A stretch of DNA of 64,000 bases, from the NCBI GenBank assembly GCA_963555925.1, contig CAUVXJ010000044.1, positions 55,029 through 119,028 on the forward strand. The letters run 5' to 3'. Position 1 is the first letter of the stretch, and each line of letters starts with the position of its first letter. Source of the DNA: Protofrankia sp963555925 (GTDB taxonomy: Bacteria; Actinomycetota; Actinomycetes; Frankiales; Frankiaceae). This document shows, in pieces, positions 8,698-17,029 of the stretch. The position numbers and the translations under genes are program-made. The notes below the pieces were generated by a model that was not told the DNA's origin, did not search any database, and saw only the letters and a list, made by a program, of their open reading frames with translations.

Positions 8698-9744
8698 GTG
8701 CGGATCCTCGTCACCGGCGGCGCCGGGTTCATCGGCTCTCACCTCGTCCAAGCCCTGGTACAGGCCGGTGAGCAGGTCCGGGTGCTCGACGCGCTGCACC
8801 CGGCGATCCACCGAGGACGCCCGCTCCCGACCGAGGGTGTCGATCTTGTCGTCGGCGACGTGCGGGATGCCGACACGGTGGACGCCGCACTCGACGGGGT
8901 GGACGCCGTGTGCCACCTGGCCGCCATGGTCGGCCAGGGTGTCGACCTCGGGGACCTGCCGGCCTACACCTCGCACAACGACCTCGGTACCGCGGTGGTA
9001 CTGGCTGCGATGGCCAGCCGCGGTGTGCGCCGACTGGTCCTGGCAAGCTCGATGGTCGTCTACGGCGAAGGTGCCTACCGCTGCGCCGCCGACGGGCCGG
9101 TACGGCCGGCTCCCCGCCATGACGTGGATCTCAAAGCCGGGCGGTACGAGCCGCCCTGCCCCAGTTGCGGCCAGCCACTGGAGCCGACCCTGGTCGGCGA
9201 GGATGCCCGGCTGGAGCCGCGAAGTGTGTACGCGGCCACCAAGGTCGCGCAGGAACACCTCGCCGCGGCGTGGGCGGTCGGCACCGGCGCACAGGCCATC
9301 GCGCTGCGCTACCACAACGTCTACGGCCCCCGGATGCCCCGCGACACCCCCTATGCGGGAGTCGCGTCCATCTTCCGCAGTGCGCTCGAGCGGGGCGCCG
9401 CGCCCGAGGTCTTCGAGGACGGCCGACAGCTGCGTGACTTCGTCCACGTGCATGACGTGGCCCGGGCGAACGTCCTCGCACTGGCGCCGGGAGCAGCCAC
9501 ACCGGGCCGGCTGCGGGCCTTCAACATCGGAAGTGGCCAGCCCCACACGATCGGCGAGATGGCCGGCGCCCTGGCCCGGGCACACGGCGGCCCGCAACCC
9601 GTCGTCACTGGATTGTATCGCGCTGGTGACGTCCGGCACGTGATCGCTTCGTCGGCGCTGGCCCGCGACGCTCTGGGCTATCAGCCGACGGTCGATTTCG
9701 ACGAAGGTGTGGCAGCCTTCGCCCACGCCCCCCTGCGCGGCTGA
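8698..9744 (+). CDS. Extended SDR nucleotide-sugar epimerase, dTDP-L-rhamnose 4-epimerase-like
   Basis: 348 residues. GGAGFIGSHL is the NAD-binding glycine motif, and SSMVVYGEG with YAATK supplies the Ser/Tyr/Lys catalytic set of extended short-chain dehydrogenases. Between them sits a CPSCGQPLEPT insertion (residues about 157-167), a CxxC-bearing segment I associate with WbiB/Tll-type dTDP-rhamnose 4-epimerases. LRYHNVYGPRMP and QLRDFVHVHDVARAN fit sugar-nucleotide epimerases. The GTG start at 8698 was taken because the glycine motif begins at residue 7. It may supply a sugar to the glycan genes nearby; the exact substrate is inferred. Confidence 0.85.
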   Translation: MRILVTGGAGFIGSHLVQALVQAGEQVRVLDALHPAIHRGRPLPTEGVDLVVGDVRDADTVDAALDGVDAVCHLAAMVGQGVDLGDLPAYTSHNDLGTAVVLAAMASRGVRRLVLASSMVVYGEGAYRCAADGPVRPAPRHDVDLKAGRYEPPCPSCGQPLEPTLVGEDARLEPRSVYAATKVAQEHLAAAWAVGTGAQAIALRYHNVYGPRMPRDTPYAGVASIFRSALERGAAPEVFEDGRQLRDFVHVHDVARANVLALAPGAATPGRLRAFNIGSGQPHTIGEMAGALARAHGGPQPVVTGLYRAGDVRHVIASSALARDALGYQPTVDFDEGVAAFAHAPLRG

Positions 9745-9761
9745 CCGCTACCCGAGCATCC

Positions 9762-9906
9762 CTTCGCCCCAGCCCCGCGAGGCCGCGTCCCCTGTTGCCG
9801 GTCGCTCTGTGGGAACGATGTGAATCTGGTGTTGTGGCAGGAGCATCAGATTCACATCGTTAAGAGCGCCCGGCAATAGGGGCGTGGATCAAGGAGCGGG
9901 GCCGCC
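9762..9906. repeat. Two back-to-back half copies of the dispersed repeat flanking a palindrome
   Basis: A right half (9762-9807, ending CCGGTCGCTCT) and a left half (9862-9906, starting AAGAGCGCCCGGCAATAGGG) of the same element seen intact at 19653-19817. Between them, 9814-9861 is a palindrome with 15-bp arms (AACGATGTGAATCTG and its complement) around an 18-base loop. It lies in the intergenic space between the convergent epimerase and ABC exporter genes. Confidence 0.85.
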
Positions 9907-9929
9907 TGCGAGAGGCTCGGGCCGTCCGG

Positions 9930-12005
9930 TCAGACCTCGGCGACCGCCTGCGCGAACTGGGCCCGGTACAGCCGCGCATAGGCGCCGTCGGCCGTGAGCA
10001 GCTCGGCGTGACTGCCCTGTTCGACGATCGCGCCGTTCTCCATCACCAGGATCGTGTGCGCGTCCCGGATCGTGGACAGCCGGTGCGCGATCACGAACGC
10101 GGTCCGCCCCGCCCGCAGGGTCGACATGGCCTGTTGGATCAATACCTCGGTACGGGTGTCCACCGAGCTGGTGGCCTCGTCCAGGACCAGGATCAGCGGC
10201 TCTGCGAGAAACGCCCGGGCGATGGTGATCAGCTGCTTCTCCCCGCCGCTGACACCGGCGCCCTCGTCGTCGAGCACCGTGTCGTAGCCGGCCGGCAGGG
10301 TCTGCACGAACCGGTCGACGTGCGCGGCAGTCGCGGCAGCGACGATCTGCTCCCGGGTGGCACCCTCTGCGCCGTAGGCGATGTTCTCCCCGATCGTGCC
10401 GCCGAACAGCCAGGTGTCCTGCAGCACCATGCCGATACTCGCCCGCAGTTCCTCCCGTGACATCGCGGCGATGTCGACCCCGTCCAGGGTGATCCGACCA
10501 CCGGTGACGTCGTAGAACCGCATCAGCAGGTTGATCAGAGTGGTCTTGCCGGCACCGGTCGGACCGACGATCGCGACGGTGTGACCGGGTTCCGCGGTCA
10601 GCGACAGATCCTCGATCAGCGGCTGGTCCGGCTCGTAACGGAACATGACGTGCTCGAAGGTGACGCGGCCGCGCAGCCGGTCCGGGTGCGCCGCAGTGGC
10701 CGGGTCGGGTTCCTGCTCGGCTGTGTCCAGCAGGTCGAACACCCGCTCCGCGGAGGCCACCCCGGACTGCAGCAGGTTCGCCATACTCGCGACCTGGGCC
10801 AGCGGCTGGCTGAACTGCCGAGAGTACTGGACGAACGCCTGTACGTCACCGATCGACAGCGCGCCGGAGGCGACCCGCAGGCCACCGACGACCGCCACCA
10901 GCACGTAGTTGAGGTTCCCGATGAACAGCATCGCCGGTTGCATGAGTCCGGAGATGGACTGTGCGCGCCAGCTGGCGGCGTAGAGCCGCTCGTTGTGGTC
11001 ACGGAAGAGCTGCGCGGACTCCTCCTGCCGCCCGAAAGCCCGGACCAGTGTGTGCCCGGTGTACATCTCCTCGATGTGCGCGTTGAGCCGACCGGTGATC
11101 TTCCACTGGGCGACGAACTGCGGCTGTGCGAACTTCCCGATCCGCGCCGCGATTGTGATCGATATCGGCACCGTGACCAGCGCGATCAACGCCAGCATCC
11201 AGGAGATCCAGAACATCATCGACAGCACGCCGACGATGGTCAGCAGCGATGCGATGACCTGTGACAGGCTCTGCTGCAGACTCTGCCCGAGGTTGTCGAT
11301 GTCGTTGGTGACCCGGCTGAGCACCTCACCCCGCGGCTGGCGATCGAAGTAGCGCAACGGCAGCCGAGAGATCTTCAGCTGCACGTCCCCGCGTAGCCCG
11401 CTGAGCACCCGCTGCAAGGCCACATTCACGAGCCGAGCCTGCGCGACGCCGCACAGCCCGGCCAGCGCGTAGACGACGAGCACCCACAGCAACACGGAGC
11501 CGATCGCCGCGAAGTCCATTCCATGACCGGGCGTGACGTCGAGCGAGGAGAGCAGGTCGGCCTGGGTGCCGTGGCCGGTGGCGCGCAACTGCGCGACAGC
11601 CTGCGCCTTCGACGTGCCGGCCGGCAACCGCCGGCTGAAGATCCCGGCGAAGACCAGGTCGGTGGCATGCCCGAGCAGCCGTGGGCCGAGCACGGTGAGC
11701 CCGACGCTCACCGTCGCCAGCCCGATGGCCACGCCGAACAGGTGGCCCTGGGGACGCAGCAGACCGAGCAGCCGGTGGCCCGACCCGGCGAAGTCCATGG
11801 ACTTCTCCGCCGGGCCCTGACTCATGAAGAAGCGACCCGGACCAGCCATGGGCGCCGGACCTCGACGCGCTGCCTGGCCCGGTGCCGGTGCCTGGCCCGG
11901 TGCCGGTGCCTGGCCCGGTGCCGGTGCCTGGCCCGGTGCCGGTGCCTGGCCCGGTACCCCTGCCGGGCCAGGTGTCTGGCTGGGTACCGGTGCCTGGCGG
12001 GTCAC
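9930..12005 (-). CDS. ABC exporter half-transporter (permease-ATPase fusion), catalytic subunit of heterodimer
   Basis: 691 residues. A repeat-rich cytoplasmic N-terminus (APAPGQ units) precedes a six-helix type I exporter domain (residues about 75-375) and a nucleotide-binding domain. Visible motifs are GPTGAGKTT (Walker A), VSGGEKQ (signature), LILVLDEATSS (Walker B with catalytic Glu) and the AHRLSTI His switch. The GTG start at 12005 overlaps the partner's stop (GTGA). It pairs with the 12002-13735 product, whose Walker B is degenerate. Such heterodimers export drugs, lipids or peptides; the substrate here is unknown. Confidence 0.9.
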   Translation of the reverse strand: MTRQAPVPSQTPGPAGVPGQAPAPGQAPAPGQAPAPGQAPAPGQAARRGPAPMAGPGRFFMSQGPAEKSMDFAGSGHRLLGLLRPQGHLFGVAIGLATVSVGLTVLGPRLLGHATDLVFAGIFSRRLPAGTSKAQAVAQLRATGHGTQADLLSSLDVTPGHGMDFAAIGSVLLWVLVVYALAGLCGVAQARLVNVALQRVLSGLRGDVQLKISRLPLRYFDRQPRGEVLSRVTNDIDNLGQSLQQSLSQVIASLLTIVGVLSMMFWISWMLALIALVTVPISITIAARIGKFAQPQFVAQWKITGRLNAHIEEMYTGHTLVRAFGRQEESAQLFRDHNERLYAASWRAQSISGLMQPAMLFIGNLNYVLVAVVGGLRVASGALSIGDVQAFVQYSRQFSQPLAQVASMANLLQSGVASAERVFDLLDTAEQEPDPATAAHPDRLRGRVTFEHVMFRYEPDQPLIEDLSLTAEPGHTVAIVGPTGAGKTTLINLLMRFYDVTGGRITLDGVDIAAMSREELRASIGMVLQDTWLFGGTIGENIAYGAEGATREQIVAAATAAHVDRFVQTLPAGYDTVLDDEGAGVSGGEKQLITIARAFLAEPLILVLDEATSSVDTRTEVLIQQAMSTLRAGRTAFVIAHRLSTIRDAHTILVMENGAIVEQGSHAELLTADGAYARLYRAQFAQAVAEV
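11871..11960 (-). repeat. Five 18-bp coding tandem repeats (APAPGQ units)
   Basis: Unit TGCCTGGCCCGGTGCCGG on the plus strand occurs four times exactly and once diverged, in frame in the N-terminus of the ABC exporter subunit. It encodes a flexible Pro/Ala/Gly/Gln linker. Confidence 0.95.
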
Positions 12006-13735
12006 GCGGCCTCCTCCTCGGTAAGCTGGGAGAGCACGATCTCCCGATAGGTGGTGTTGCCAGCCATCAACTGGTGGTGGGTGCCGGTACCGACCACCTC
12101 GCCGCCGTCGAGCACGATGATCTGATCGGCCTCGCGGATGGTGGCGACCCGCTGAGCGACGATCACGACGGTCGCGGCGCCGGTCTCCCGGGCGAGTGCG
12201 GCCCGCAGGTGCGCGTCCGTCGCGTAGTCCAGCGCCGAGAACGAGTCATCGAACAGGTAGATCTCCGGGCGGCAGACCAGCACCCGGGCGATCGCAAGGC
12301 GCTGACGCTGGCCGCCGGACACATTGGTCCCGCCCTGGGCGATCACGGTGTCCAGGCCCTCGGGCATGGCCTCGACGAACTCCTTCGCCTGCGCGATCTC
12401 CAGTGCGTGCCACAGGTCGGCGTCGGTGGCGGCCGGGTTGCCGTAGCGCAGATTGGTTGCGATCGTGCCGGAGAACAGGTAGGGCTTCTGCGGGACCAGC
12501 CCGACGGTGGCGGCCAGCAACGCCGGGTCGAGTTCGCGGACATCGACGCCGTCAACGAGGATGGCACCCTGCGTGGCGTCGGCCAGCCGCGGGATCAGGC
12601 CGATCAACGTCGTCTTCCCGCTACCGGTGCCACCGATGATCGCGGTGACCTGGCCGGGCCGGGCCCGAATGCTGATCCCGCGCAGCACCGACGCCTGGGC
12701 TCCGGGATAGCCGAACCCGACGTCGACCAGCTCGAGCTCGCCGTGCCGGTCGAGGGAACGCACCGGGTTCACCGGCGGCAACAGCGTGGACTCGGTGGCC
12801 AGCACCTCCCCGATGCGTTCGGCGCACACCTCGGCACGAGGGATCATGATGAACATGAAGGTGGCCATCATCACCGACATCAGGATCTGCATGAGGTAGC
12901 TGAGGAAGGCTGTGAGCGCGCCGATCTGCATCTGGCCGGCGTCGATGCGGTGCGCGCCGAACCACAGCACGGCCACGCTGGCGACGTTCACGACCGTGAG
13001 CACCAGCGGAAACATCAGCGCCATCAGCCGGCCGAACCGCAGCGCGACGTCGGTGAGCTCGGCGTTGGCCACCCCGAACCGGCGCTGCTCGTAGTCGTCG
13101 CGGACGAAGGCGCGGATCACTCGCAACCCGCTGAGCTGTTCGCGCAGGATCCTGTTGACGACGTCGAGGCGCTCCTGCATCGCCCGGCCCAGCGGCTGCA
13201 TCCGGCTCACGATCGCAATGATCATCGCGCCGAGAAGCGGCACGATCACGATGAGCAGGGTGGACAGCGTGGCGTCCTGGTGCAGGGCCAGCGCGATACC
13301 GCCCAGACACATGATCGGTGCGGACACCATCAGCGTGAAGCTCATCAGCGCCAGCATCTGAACCTGCTGGACGTCGTTGGTGGCCCGGGTGATCAGGGAT
13401 GGTGAGCCGAACCGACCGACCTCACGGATGGAGAACGACTGCACCTGGTCGAACAGCGCCGCCCGCAGGTCCCGGCCGAGCGCCATCGCGATCCGGGCGC
13501 CGACGTACACTGCGGCGCCCGAGCAGAGGATCTGTACGGTGGCGATCCCGAGCATGATCCCGCCGGTGCGCAGGATGTAGTCCGTGTCGCCGGTGATCAC
13601 CCCGTGGTCGATGATGTCGGCGTTCAGGGTCGGCAGGTACAGGATGGCGATCGTCGCCACCAACTGCAGGCCGACCACGATCGTGATCGGCCGGGTGTAC
13701 GGGCCGAGGTGGGCCCGCAGGAGTCGGATCAGCAT
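12002..13735 (-). CDS. ABC exporter half-transporter, degenerate-site subunit of heterodimer
   Basis: 577 residues from ATG 13735, preceded by GAGAGAG; a longer frame to 13831 is less likely. The membrane domain comes first (residues about 12-300), then the nucleotide-binding domain: GGTGSGKTT, VSGGQRQRLAIARVLV, and IYLFDDSFSALD as Walker B. The catalytic Glu is replaced by Asp (DD rather than DE), the hallmark of the non-canonical ATP site in heterodimeric exporters of the TM287/288 or BmrCD kind. It is translated just ahead of its partner with a four-base overlap. Confidence 0.9.
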   Translation of the reverse strand: MLIRLLRAHLGPYTRPITIVVGLQLVATIAILYLPTLNADIIDHGVITGDTDYILRTGGIMLGIATVQILCSGAAVYVGARIAMALGRDLRAALFDQVQSFSIREVGRFGSPSLITRATNDVQQVQMLALMSFTLMVSAPIMCLGGIALALHQDATLSTLLIVIVPLLGAMIIAIVSRMQPLGRAMQERLDVVNRILREQLSGLRVIRAFVRDDYEQRRFGVANAELTDVALRFGRLMALMFPLVLTVVNVASVAVLWFGAHRIDAGQMQIGALTAFLSYLMQILMSVMMATFMFIMIPRAEVCAERIGEVLATESTLLPPVNPVRSLDRHGELELVDVGFGYPGAQASVLRGISIRARPGQVTAIIGGTGSGKTTLIGLIPRLADATQGAILVDGVDVRELDPALLAATVGLVPQKPYLFSGTIATNLRYGNPAATDADLWHALEIAQAKEFVEAMPEGLDTVIAQGGTNVSGGQRQRLAIARVLVCRPEIYLFDDSFSALDYATDAHLRAALARETGAATVVIVAQRVATIREADQIIVLDGGEVVGTGTHHQLMAGNTTYREIVLSQLTEEEAA

Positions 13736-13892
13736 GCGGTCTCTCTCGGCGGCGGGACGGTGGTCCAGACGGCGGCAAGGCTGCCACACCGCTGCTCCGG
13801 TCCGGGGGAGGACCACCGCGCCACCCCACACAACCGACGAACGGTCACCACACCACCGACGTATGAGAACAGTACGAGGTGAACCCGGTATC

Positions 13893-13968
13893 AGGTCAAC
13901 GCATTTTCCCGTCGGCGCATAGCCTGGTCAACGCATGGCCAGGTCAACGCATGGTCAGGTCAACGCAT
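13893..13968. repeat. Five-unit 16-bp tandem array upstream of the ABC exporter operon
   Basis: Copies of AGGTCAACGCAT begin at 13893, 13925, 13941 and 13957, with a diverged one at 13909, giving a strict 16-bp period. The array lies between the ABC exporter start (13735, minus) and the VOC gene end. It could be a regulator-binding array or a minisatellite. Confidence 0.85.
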
Positions 13969-14024
13969 AGCCCGGTCGGGCAGACGCGGATCGACCTGGT
14001 TCTCGGGCGCCTTGCCCGTGGTAC

Positions 14025-14498
14025 CTACGCCTGGTCGGCGGCGCGCCGCAGCTCCTCAATGTCGATCTTCTTCATCGCCAGCATCGCCAACATGGCGCGC
14101 TGGGACCGCCCGGGGTCGGGATCGCCGAGCACCTCGCCCAGCGCGGCTGGAATGATCTGCCAGGACAGCCCGTACCGATCCTTGAGCCAACCGCAGGAGC
14201 CCTCCTGGCCGCCGTCGGACAGCCTGCTCCAATACTCGTCGACCTCGCCCTGAGAACCGCAGCTGACCTGCAACGAGATCGCCTCGGAGAACGCGAATTC
14301 CGGCCCGCCGTTGAGAGCGACGTACTCCTGCCCGTCCAGCATGAAGGTGACGGTCATGACCGTGCCCTCCGGACGGGGTCCGGCCTGGCCATAGCGAGTG
14401 ACATCGAGGATCTTTGAGTTCGGGAAAATCGACGTATAGAACTCGGCAGCCTCTTCCCCCTGGGTGTCGAACCACAGCCACGGCGTGATCTTGGACAT
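14025..14498 (-). CDS. VOC-superfamily protein (PhnB / 3-demethylubiquinone methyltransferase-like domain)
   Basis: 157 residues beginning MSKITPWLWFDTQGEEAAEFY, the standard start of PhnB-like glyoxalase-fold proteins, followed by MTVTFMLDGQEYVALNGGPEFAFSEAIS and DRYGLSWQIIP near the C-terminus. These are small cytoplasmic proteins of mostly unproven function. The C-terminal AMLAMLAMKKIDIEELRRA is a typical tail of the family. No operon partner is seen; the gap and repeat region lie directly upstream. Confidence 0.88.
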   Translation of the reverse strand: MSKITPWLWFDTQGEEAAEFYTSIFPNSKILDVTRYGQAGPRPEGTVMTVTFMLDGQEYVALNGGPEFAFSEAISLQVSCGSQGEVDEYWSRLSDGGQEGSCGWLKDRYGLSWQIIPAALGEVLGDPDPGRSQRAMLAMLAMKKIDIEELRRAADQA

Positions 14499-14625
14499 CG
14501 CCCGATCCTTTCTCTCCGGTCGTCAACCATGTCCAGTCTGCCCGACCGTGATGCCGCTGACAGGTCGGCGACCGCCATCGCGCGGCGTTCCAGCCCATTC
14601 GCCCGGCACGCTCCGGTCAGGAACC

Positions 14626-14675
14626 AAAGGATGTGAATCGGATGCTTCTCCAGCAGCATCGGATTCACATCCTTT
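14626..14675. repeat. 50-bp palindrome related to that at 9814-9861
   Basis: Perfect 21-bp arms (AAAGGATGTGAATCGGATGC...) around an 8-base loop. It shares the GATGTGAATC ... GATTCACATC core with the 9814-9861 palindrome, and like it stands directly left of an AAGAGCG repeat end. Confidence 0.9.
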
Positions 14676-14679
14676 CGTA

Positions 14680-15220
14680 AGAGCGNNNNNNNNNNNNNNN
14701 NNNNNNNNNNNNNNNNNNNNNNNNNNNNNNNNNNNNNNNNNNNNNNNNNNNNNNNNNNNNNNNNNNNNNNNNNNNNNNNNNNNNNNNNNNNNNNNNNNNN
14801 NNNNNNNNNNNNNNNNNNNNNNNNNNNNNNNNNNNNNNNNNNNNNNNNNNNNNNNNNNNNNNNNNNNNNNNNNNNNNNNNNNNNNNNNNNNNNNNNNNNN
14901 NNNNNNNNNNNNNNNNNNNNNNNNNNNNNNNNNNNNNNNNNNNNNNNNNNNNNNNNNNNNNNNNNNNNNNNNNNNNNNNNNNNNNNNNNNNNNNNNNNNN
15001 NNNNNNNNNNNNNNNNNNNNNNNNNNNNNNNNNNNNNNNNNNNNNNNNNNNNNNNNNNNNNNNNNNNNNNNNNNNNNNNNNNNNNNNNNNNNNNNNNNNN
15101 NNNNNNNNNNNNNNNNNNNNNNNNNNNNNNNNNNNNNNNNTGTGGGTGTCGACCGACGACAACGACGCGAGGTGCGTGCCCCAGCCCCACGACGCCGCGC
15201 CCCCTATTGCCGGGCGCTCT
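14680..15220. repeat. Copy of the dispersed repeat spanning an assembly gap
   Basis: The left end AGAGCG is at 14680-14685, immediately followed by 455 N (14686-15140). The right end (15141-15220) matches the right half of the complete copy at 19653-19817 and finishes CCCCTATTGCCGGGCGCTCT. True length is uncertain because of the gap. TA dinucleotides flank both ends. Confidence 0.75.
14686..15140. other. Assembly gap (455 N) inside a repeat copy
   Basis: Run of undetermined bases bounded on both sides by ends of the same repeat, suggesting that assembly failed because of repetition. Confidence 0.99.
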
Positions 15221-15308
15221 AAGCACCGACGGGATGGTTGGCGGCGGTCCCGATTTCCCGTTGAGGACTACGGCGTCGCATCACCGTCATGGGCGCTACC
15301 GGCAGCCG

Positions 15309-16328
15309 TCAGCTGCCGATGGTGAAACGCAGGGTGGCCAGTCCCCCGATGACCAGGCAGTACACGGCGAACGGAGTGAGGGTGCGGGTCTGGAAATAGT
15401 TGGTGAGGAAACGTACGGACAGGTAGGCGGCGGTGCCGGCGACCAGCATGCCGACGATGACCTGGCCGTGGATGTGGCTGCCGGCGTCACCTGCGAGGGC
15501 CGGGAGTTTCAGGACGCCGGCAGCGAGGATGACGGGGGTGGCGAGCAGGAAGGAGAACCGGGCGGCGTCCTCGTGGTCGAGGCCGCGCAGCAGCCCGCCG
15601 ACCATGGTGATCCCGGACCGGGAGATGCCGGCGAACAGCGCCAGGGTCTGGAACAGGCCGATGACGCCGGCATCCCGGTAGGCGAGCCGGTCGAGGCTGC
15701 GGTGCTCGGCCACCACCAGGCCGTGGTGATCGGTGACGACGTCGCCATCGCTGGCGCCGATGCCGTCGCTGGCGCCGATGCCGTCGCTGGCGCCGATGCC
15801 GTCGCTGGCGCCGATGCCGGCACGAGCGGTGGGTGCGGGATGTGCGTGGCGGGTTTCCGCGGCGCGACGCAGCCGTTCCCCGGCGAGCAGGATGACGCCG
15901 TTGAGGGTGAGGAAAAGCGCGGCGGCCAGCGGTTTGGCGAACACCGTCCGGAAGGTGTGTTCGAGGAGGATGCCGGTGAGTCCGACGGGGACCGTACCAA
16001 TGATCAACAGCCAGGCCAGCCGCTCGTCCGAGGTTGTCACCGTCCGCGTGCGTACCGTGTTGACGAAGGCGCGAATGATGCGGGCCCAGTCGGACCGGAA
16101 GAAGATGAGCAACGCGACAGCGGTCGCGACGTGCAGCGCGACGATGAACGCCAGATAGGGCGACGTCTCACTGGTCGAGGACGCCGATTCGGTGACGAGG
16201 TGCTTCCAGCTTCCGCCGATCACCGCGGGAACCAGCACAGAATGCCCGAGGCTGGACACCGGGAACAGTTCAGTTACACCTTGCAATAGCCCGGTGACAA
16301 TCGACTGGGTGTAGGTGAGGTCACTCAC
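15309..16328 (-). CDS. uppP: Undecaprenyl-diphosphate phosphatase (UppP/BacA)
   Basis: 339 residues from GTG 16328; an ATG at 16358 adds ten residues. It recycles undecaprenyl diphosphate to the monophosphate carrier lipid for wall and glycan synthesis at the membrane. The active-site segments are present: LLQGVTELFPVSSLGHS (the E-rich BacA1 motif) and AGISRSGITMVGG (the PGxSRS motif with Pro replaced by Ala). Several hydrophobic helices follow. A four-fold GIGASD repeat (18 bp each) expands the cytoplasmic loop between them, making the protein longer than the usual 270-290 residues. The gene diverges from a BlaI-type regulator. Confidence 0.92.
   Translation of the reverse strand: MSDLTYTQSIVTGLLQGVTELFPVSSLGHSVLVPAVIGGSWKHLVTESASSTSETSPYLAFIVALHVATAVALLIFFRSDWARIIRAFVNTVRTRTVTTSDERLAWLLIIGTVPVGLTGILLEHTFRTVFAKPLAAALFLTLNGVILLAGERLRRAAETRHAHPAPTARAGIGASDGIGASDGIGASDGIGASDGDVVTDHHGLVVAEHRSLDRLAYRDAGVIGLFQTLALFAGISRSGITMVGGLLRGLDHEDAARFSFLLATPVILAAGVLKLPALAGDAGSHIHGQVIVGMLVAGTAAYLSVRFLTNYFQTRTLTPFAVYCLVIGGLATLRFTIGS
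15748..15819 (-). repeat. Four 18-bp coding tandem repeats in uppP
   Basis: Unit TCGCTGGCGCCGATGCCG (plus strand) occurs four times in a row, in frame, giving GIGASD units in a loop of UppP. Confidence 0.95.
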
Positions 16329-16406
16329 GGTTCTTCTCGTCTCCAAGCTACTGGACATGGACGGCCGGGTATGCGGGACGTGGCGCAGCCGTTACCACCG
16401 GTACGG

Positions 16407-16443
16407 TACTACAACGTTGTCGTATGCTACGACGAGACGTCGT
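16407..16443. promoter_or_regulatory. Twin dyads between uppP and the BlaI-type regulator
   Basis: TACTACAACGTTGTCGTA (16407-16424) is an 18-bp near-perfect dyad with a perfect ACAACGTTGT core. ACGACGAGACGTCGT (16429-16443) is a perfect interrupted dyad. Both lie in the divergent intergenic space, the usual place for a BlaI/MecI autoregulatory operator. Confidence 0.55.
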
Positions 16444-16540
16444 GGCTAGCGGGCCAACAGGCGTGCGACGATCGTCAGATCGTGCGCCCGGAGGCCGCAG
16501 TCTCCGAAGCGCTGGCGGGATAGCGGGATGGCGGGGTTGC

Positions 16541-16975
16541 ATGGGCGACCGGGTTGACAGTCGTCGGGTCCGCCGGGCGCGAGGCGCGCTGGAAAGCGAG
16601 GTACTGGCCGCGCTGTGGGCCGCGGACGAGCCGGTGACCCCGGCAGTGATCCAGCAGTCACTCGGCGGCGATCTCGCCTATACGACGGTGACGACGATCC
16701 TCGCCCGGTTGGCGGAGAAGGGTCTGGCGGAGCGGGTACCGACCGGCCGTGGCTACGCCTGGCGAGCGGTGGCCGCGCGGGAGGAACTCGCCGCCCGACA
16801 GATGAAAGCCCTCCTGACCCGAGGGGAGACCCCGACCGCGGTGCTGCAGCGGTTCGTCGAACAGCTCAGCCCCGCCGAAGGCGCGGTCCTGCAGACCCTG
16901 CTCGCCGCCCAGGCTGCACCCGCAACGGATCCGCCCTGGCCCGGCCCGCCCGACGACGGGCGAGGCATGGACTGA
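16541..16975 (+). CDS. BlaI/MecI/CopY-family transcriptional repressor
   Basis: 144 residues from ATG 16541. An ATG at 16424 sits inside the operator dyad and was rejected. The winged-helix domain is clear: ALESEVLAALWAADEPVTPAVIQQ, LAYTTVTTILARLAEKGLAERV, GRGYAWRAV. The C-terminal half supports dimerisation (RFVEQLSPAEGAVLQTLLAA). Family members repress beta-lactamase, copper or wall-stress genes as dimers at TACA/TGTA-type dyads. No BlaR-type sensor peptidase is present, so the signal is unknown. The neighbours are uppP (divergent) and copA (convergent). Confidence 0.88.
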   Translation: MGDRVDSRRVRRARGALESEVLAALWAADEPVTPAVIQQSLGGDLAYTTVTTILARLAEKGLAERVPTGRGYAWRAVAAREELAARQMKALLTRGETPTAVLQRFVEQLSPAEGAVLQTLLAAQAAPATDPPWPGPPDDGRGMD

Positions 16976-17029
16976 CCGTGCGGATCAGCGTCTTCCCGGC
17001 TTTGGGCTGTCGCGGCCGACGGTGGCGCG

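Noticed and set aside
9814..9861. Simple rho-independent terminator for the epimerase gene
   Set aside because: The hairpin has no clear U-tract and a close relative occurs next to another repeat copy, so it is better treated as a repeated palindrome. Terminator activity is still possible.
12196..13405. Long plus-strand frames over the ABC exporter genes
   Set aside because: Antisense to two genes with full ABC motifs; composition typical of high-GC shadow frames.
11871..15819. CRISPR-like arrays (tandem units at 11871, 13893, 15748)
   Set aside because: Units are contiguous with no variable spacers; two arrays are in-frame coding. No cas genes were seen.
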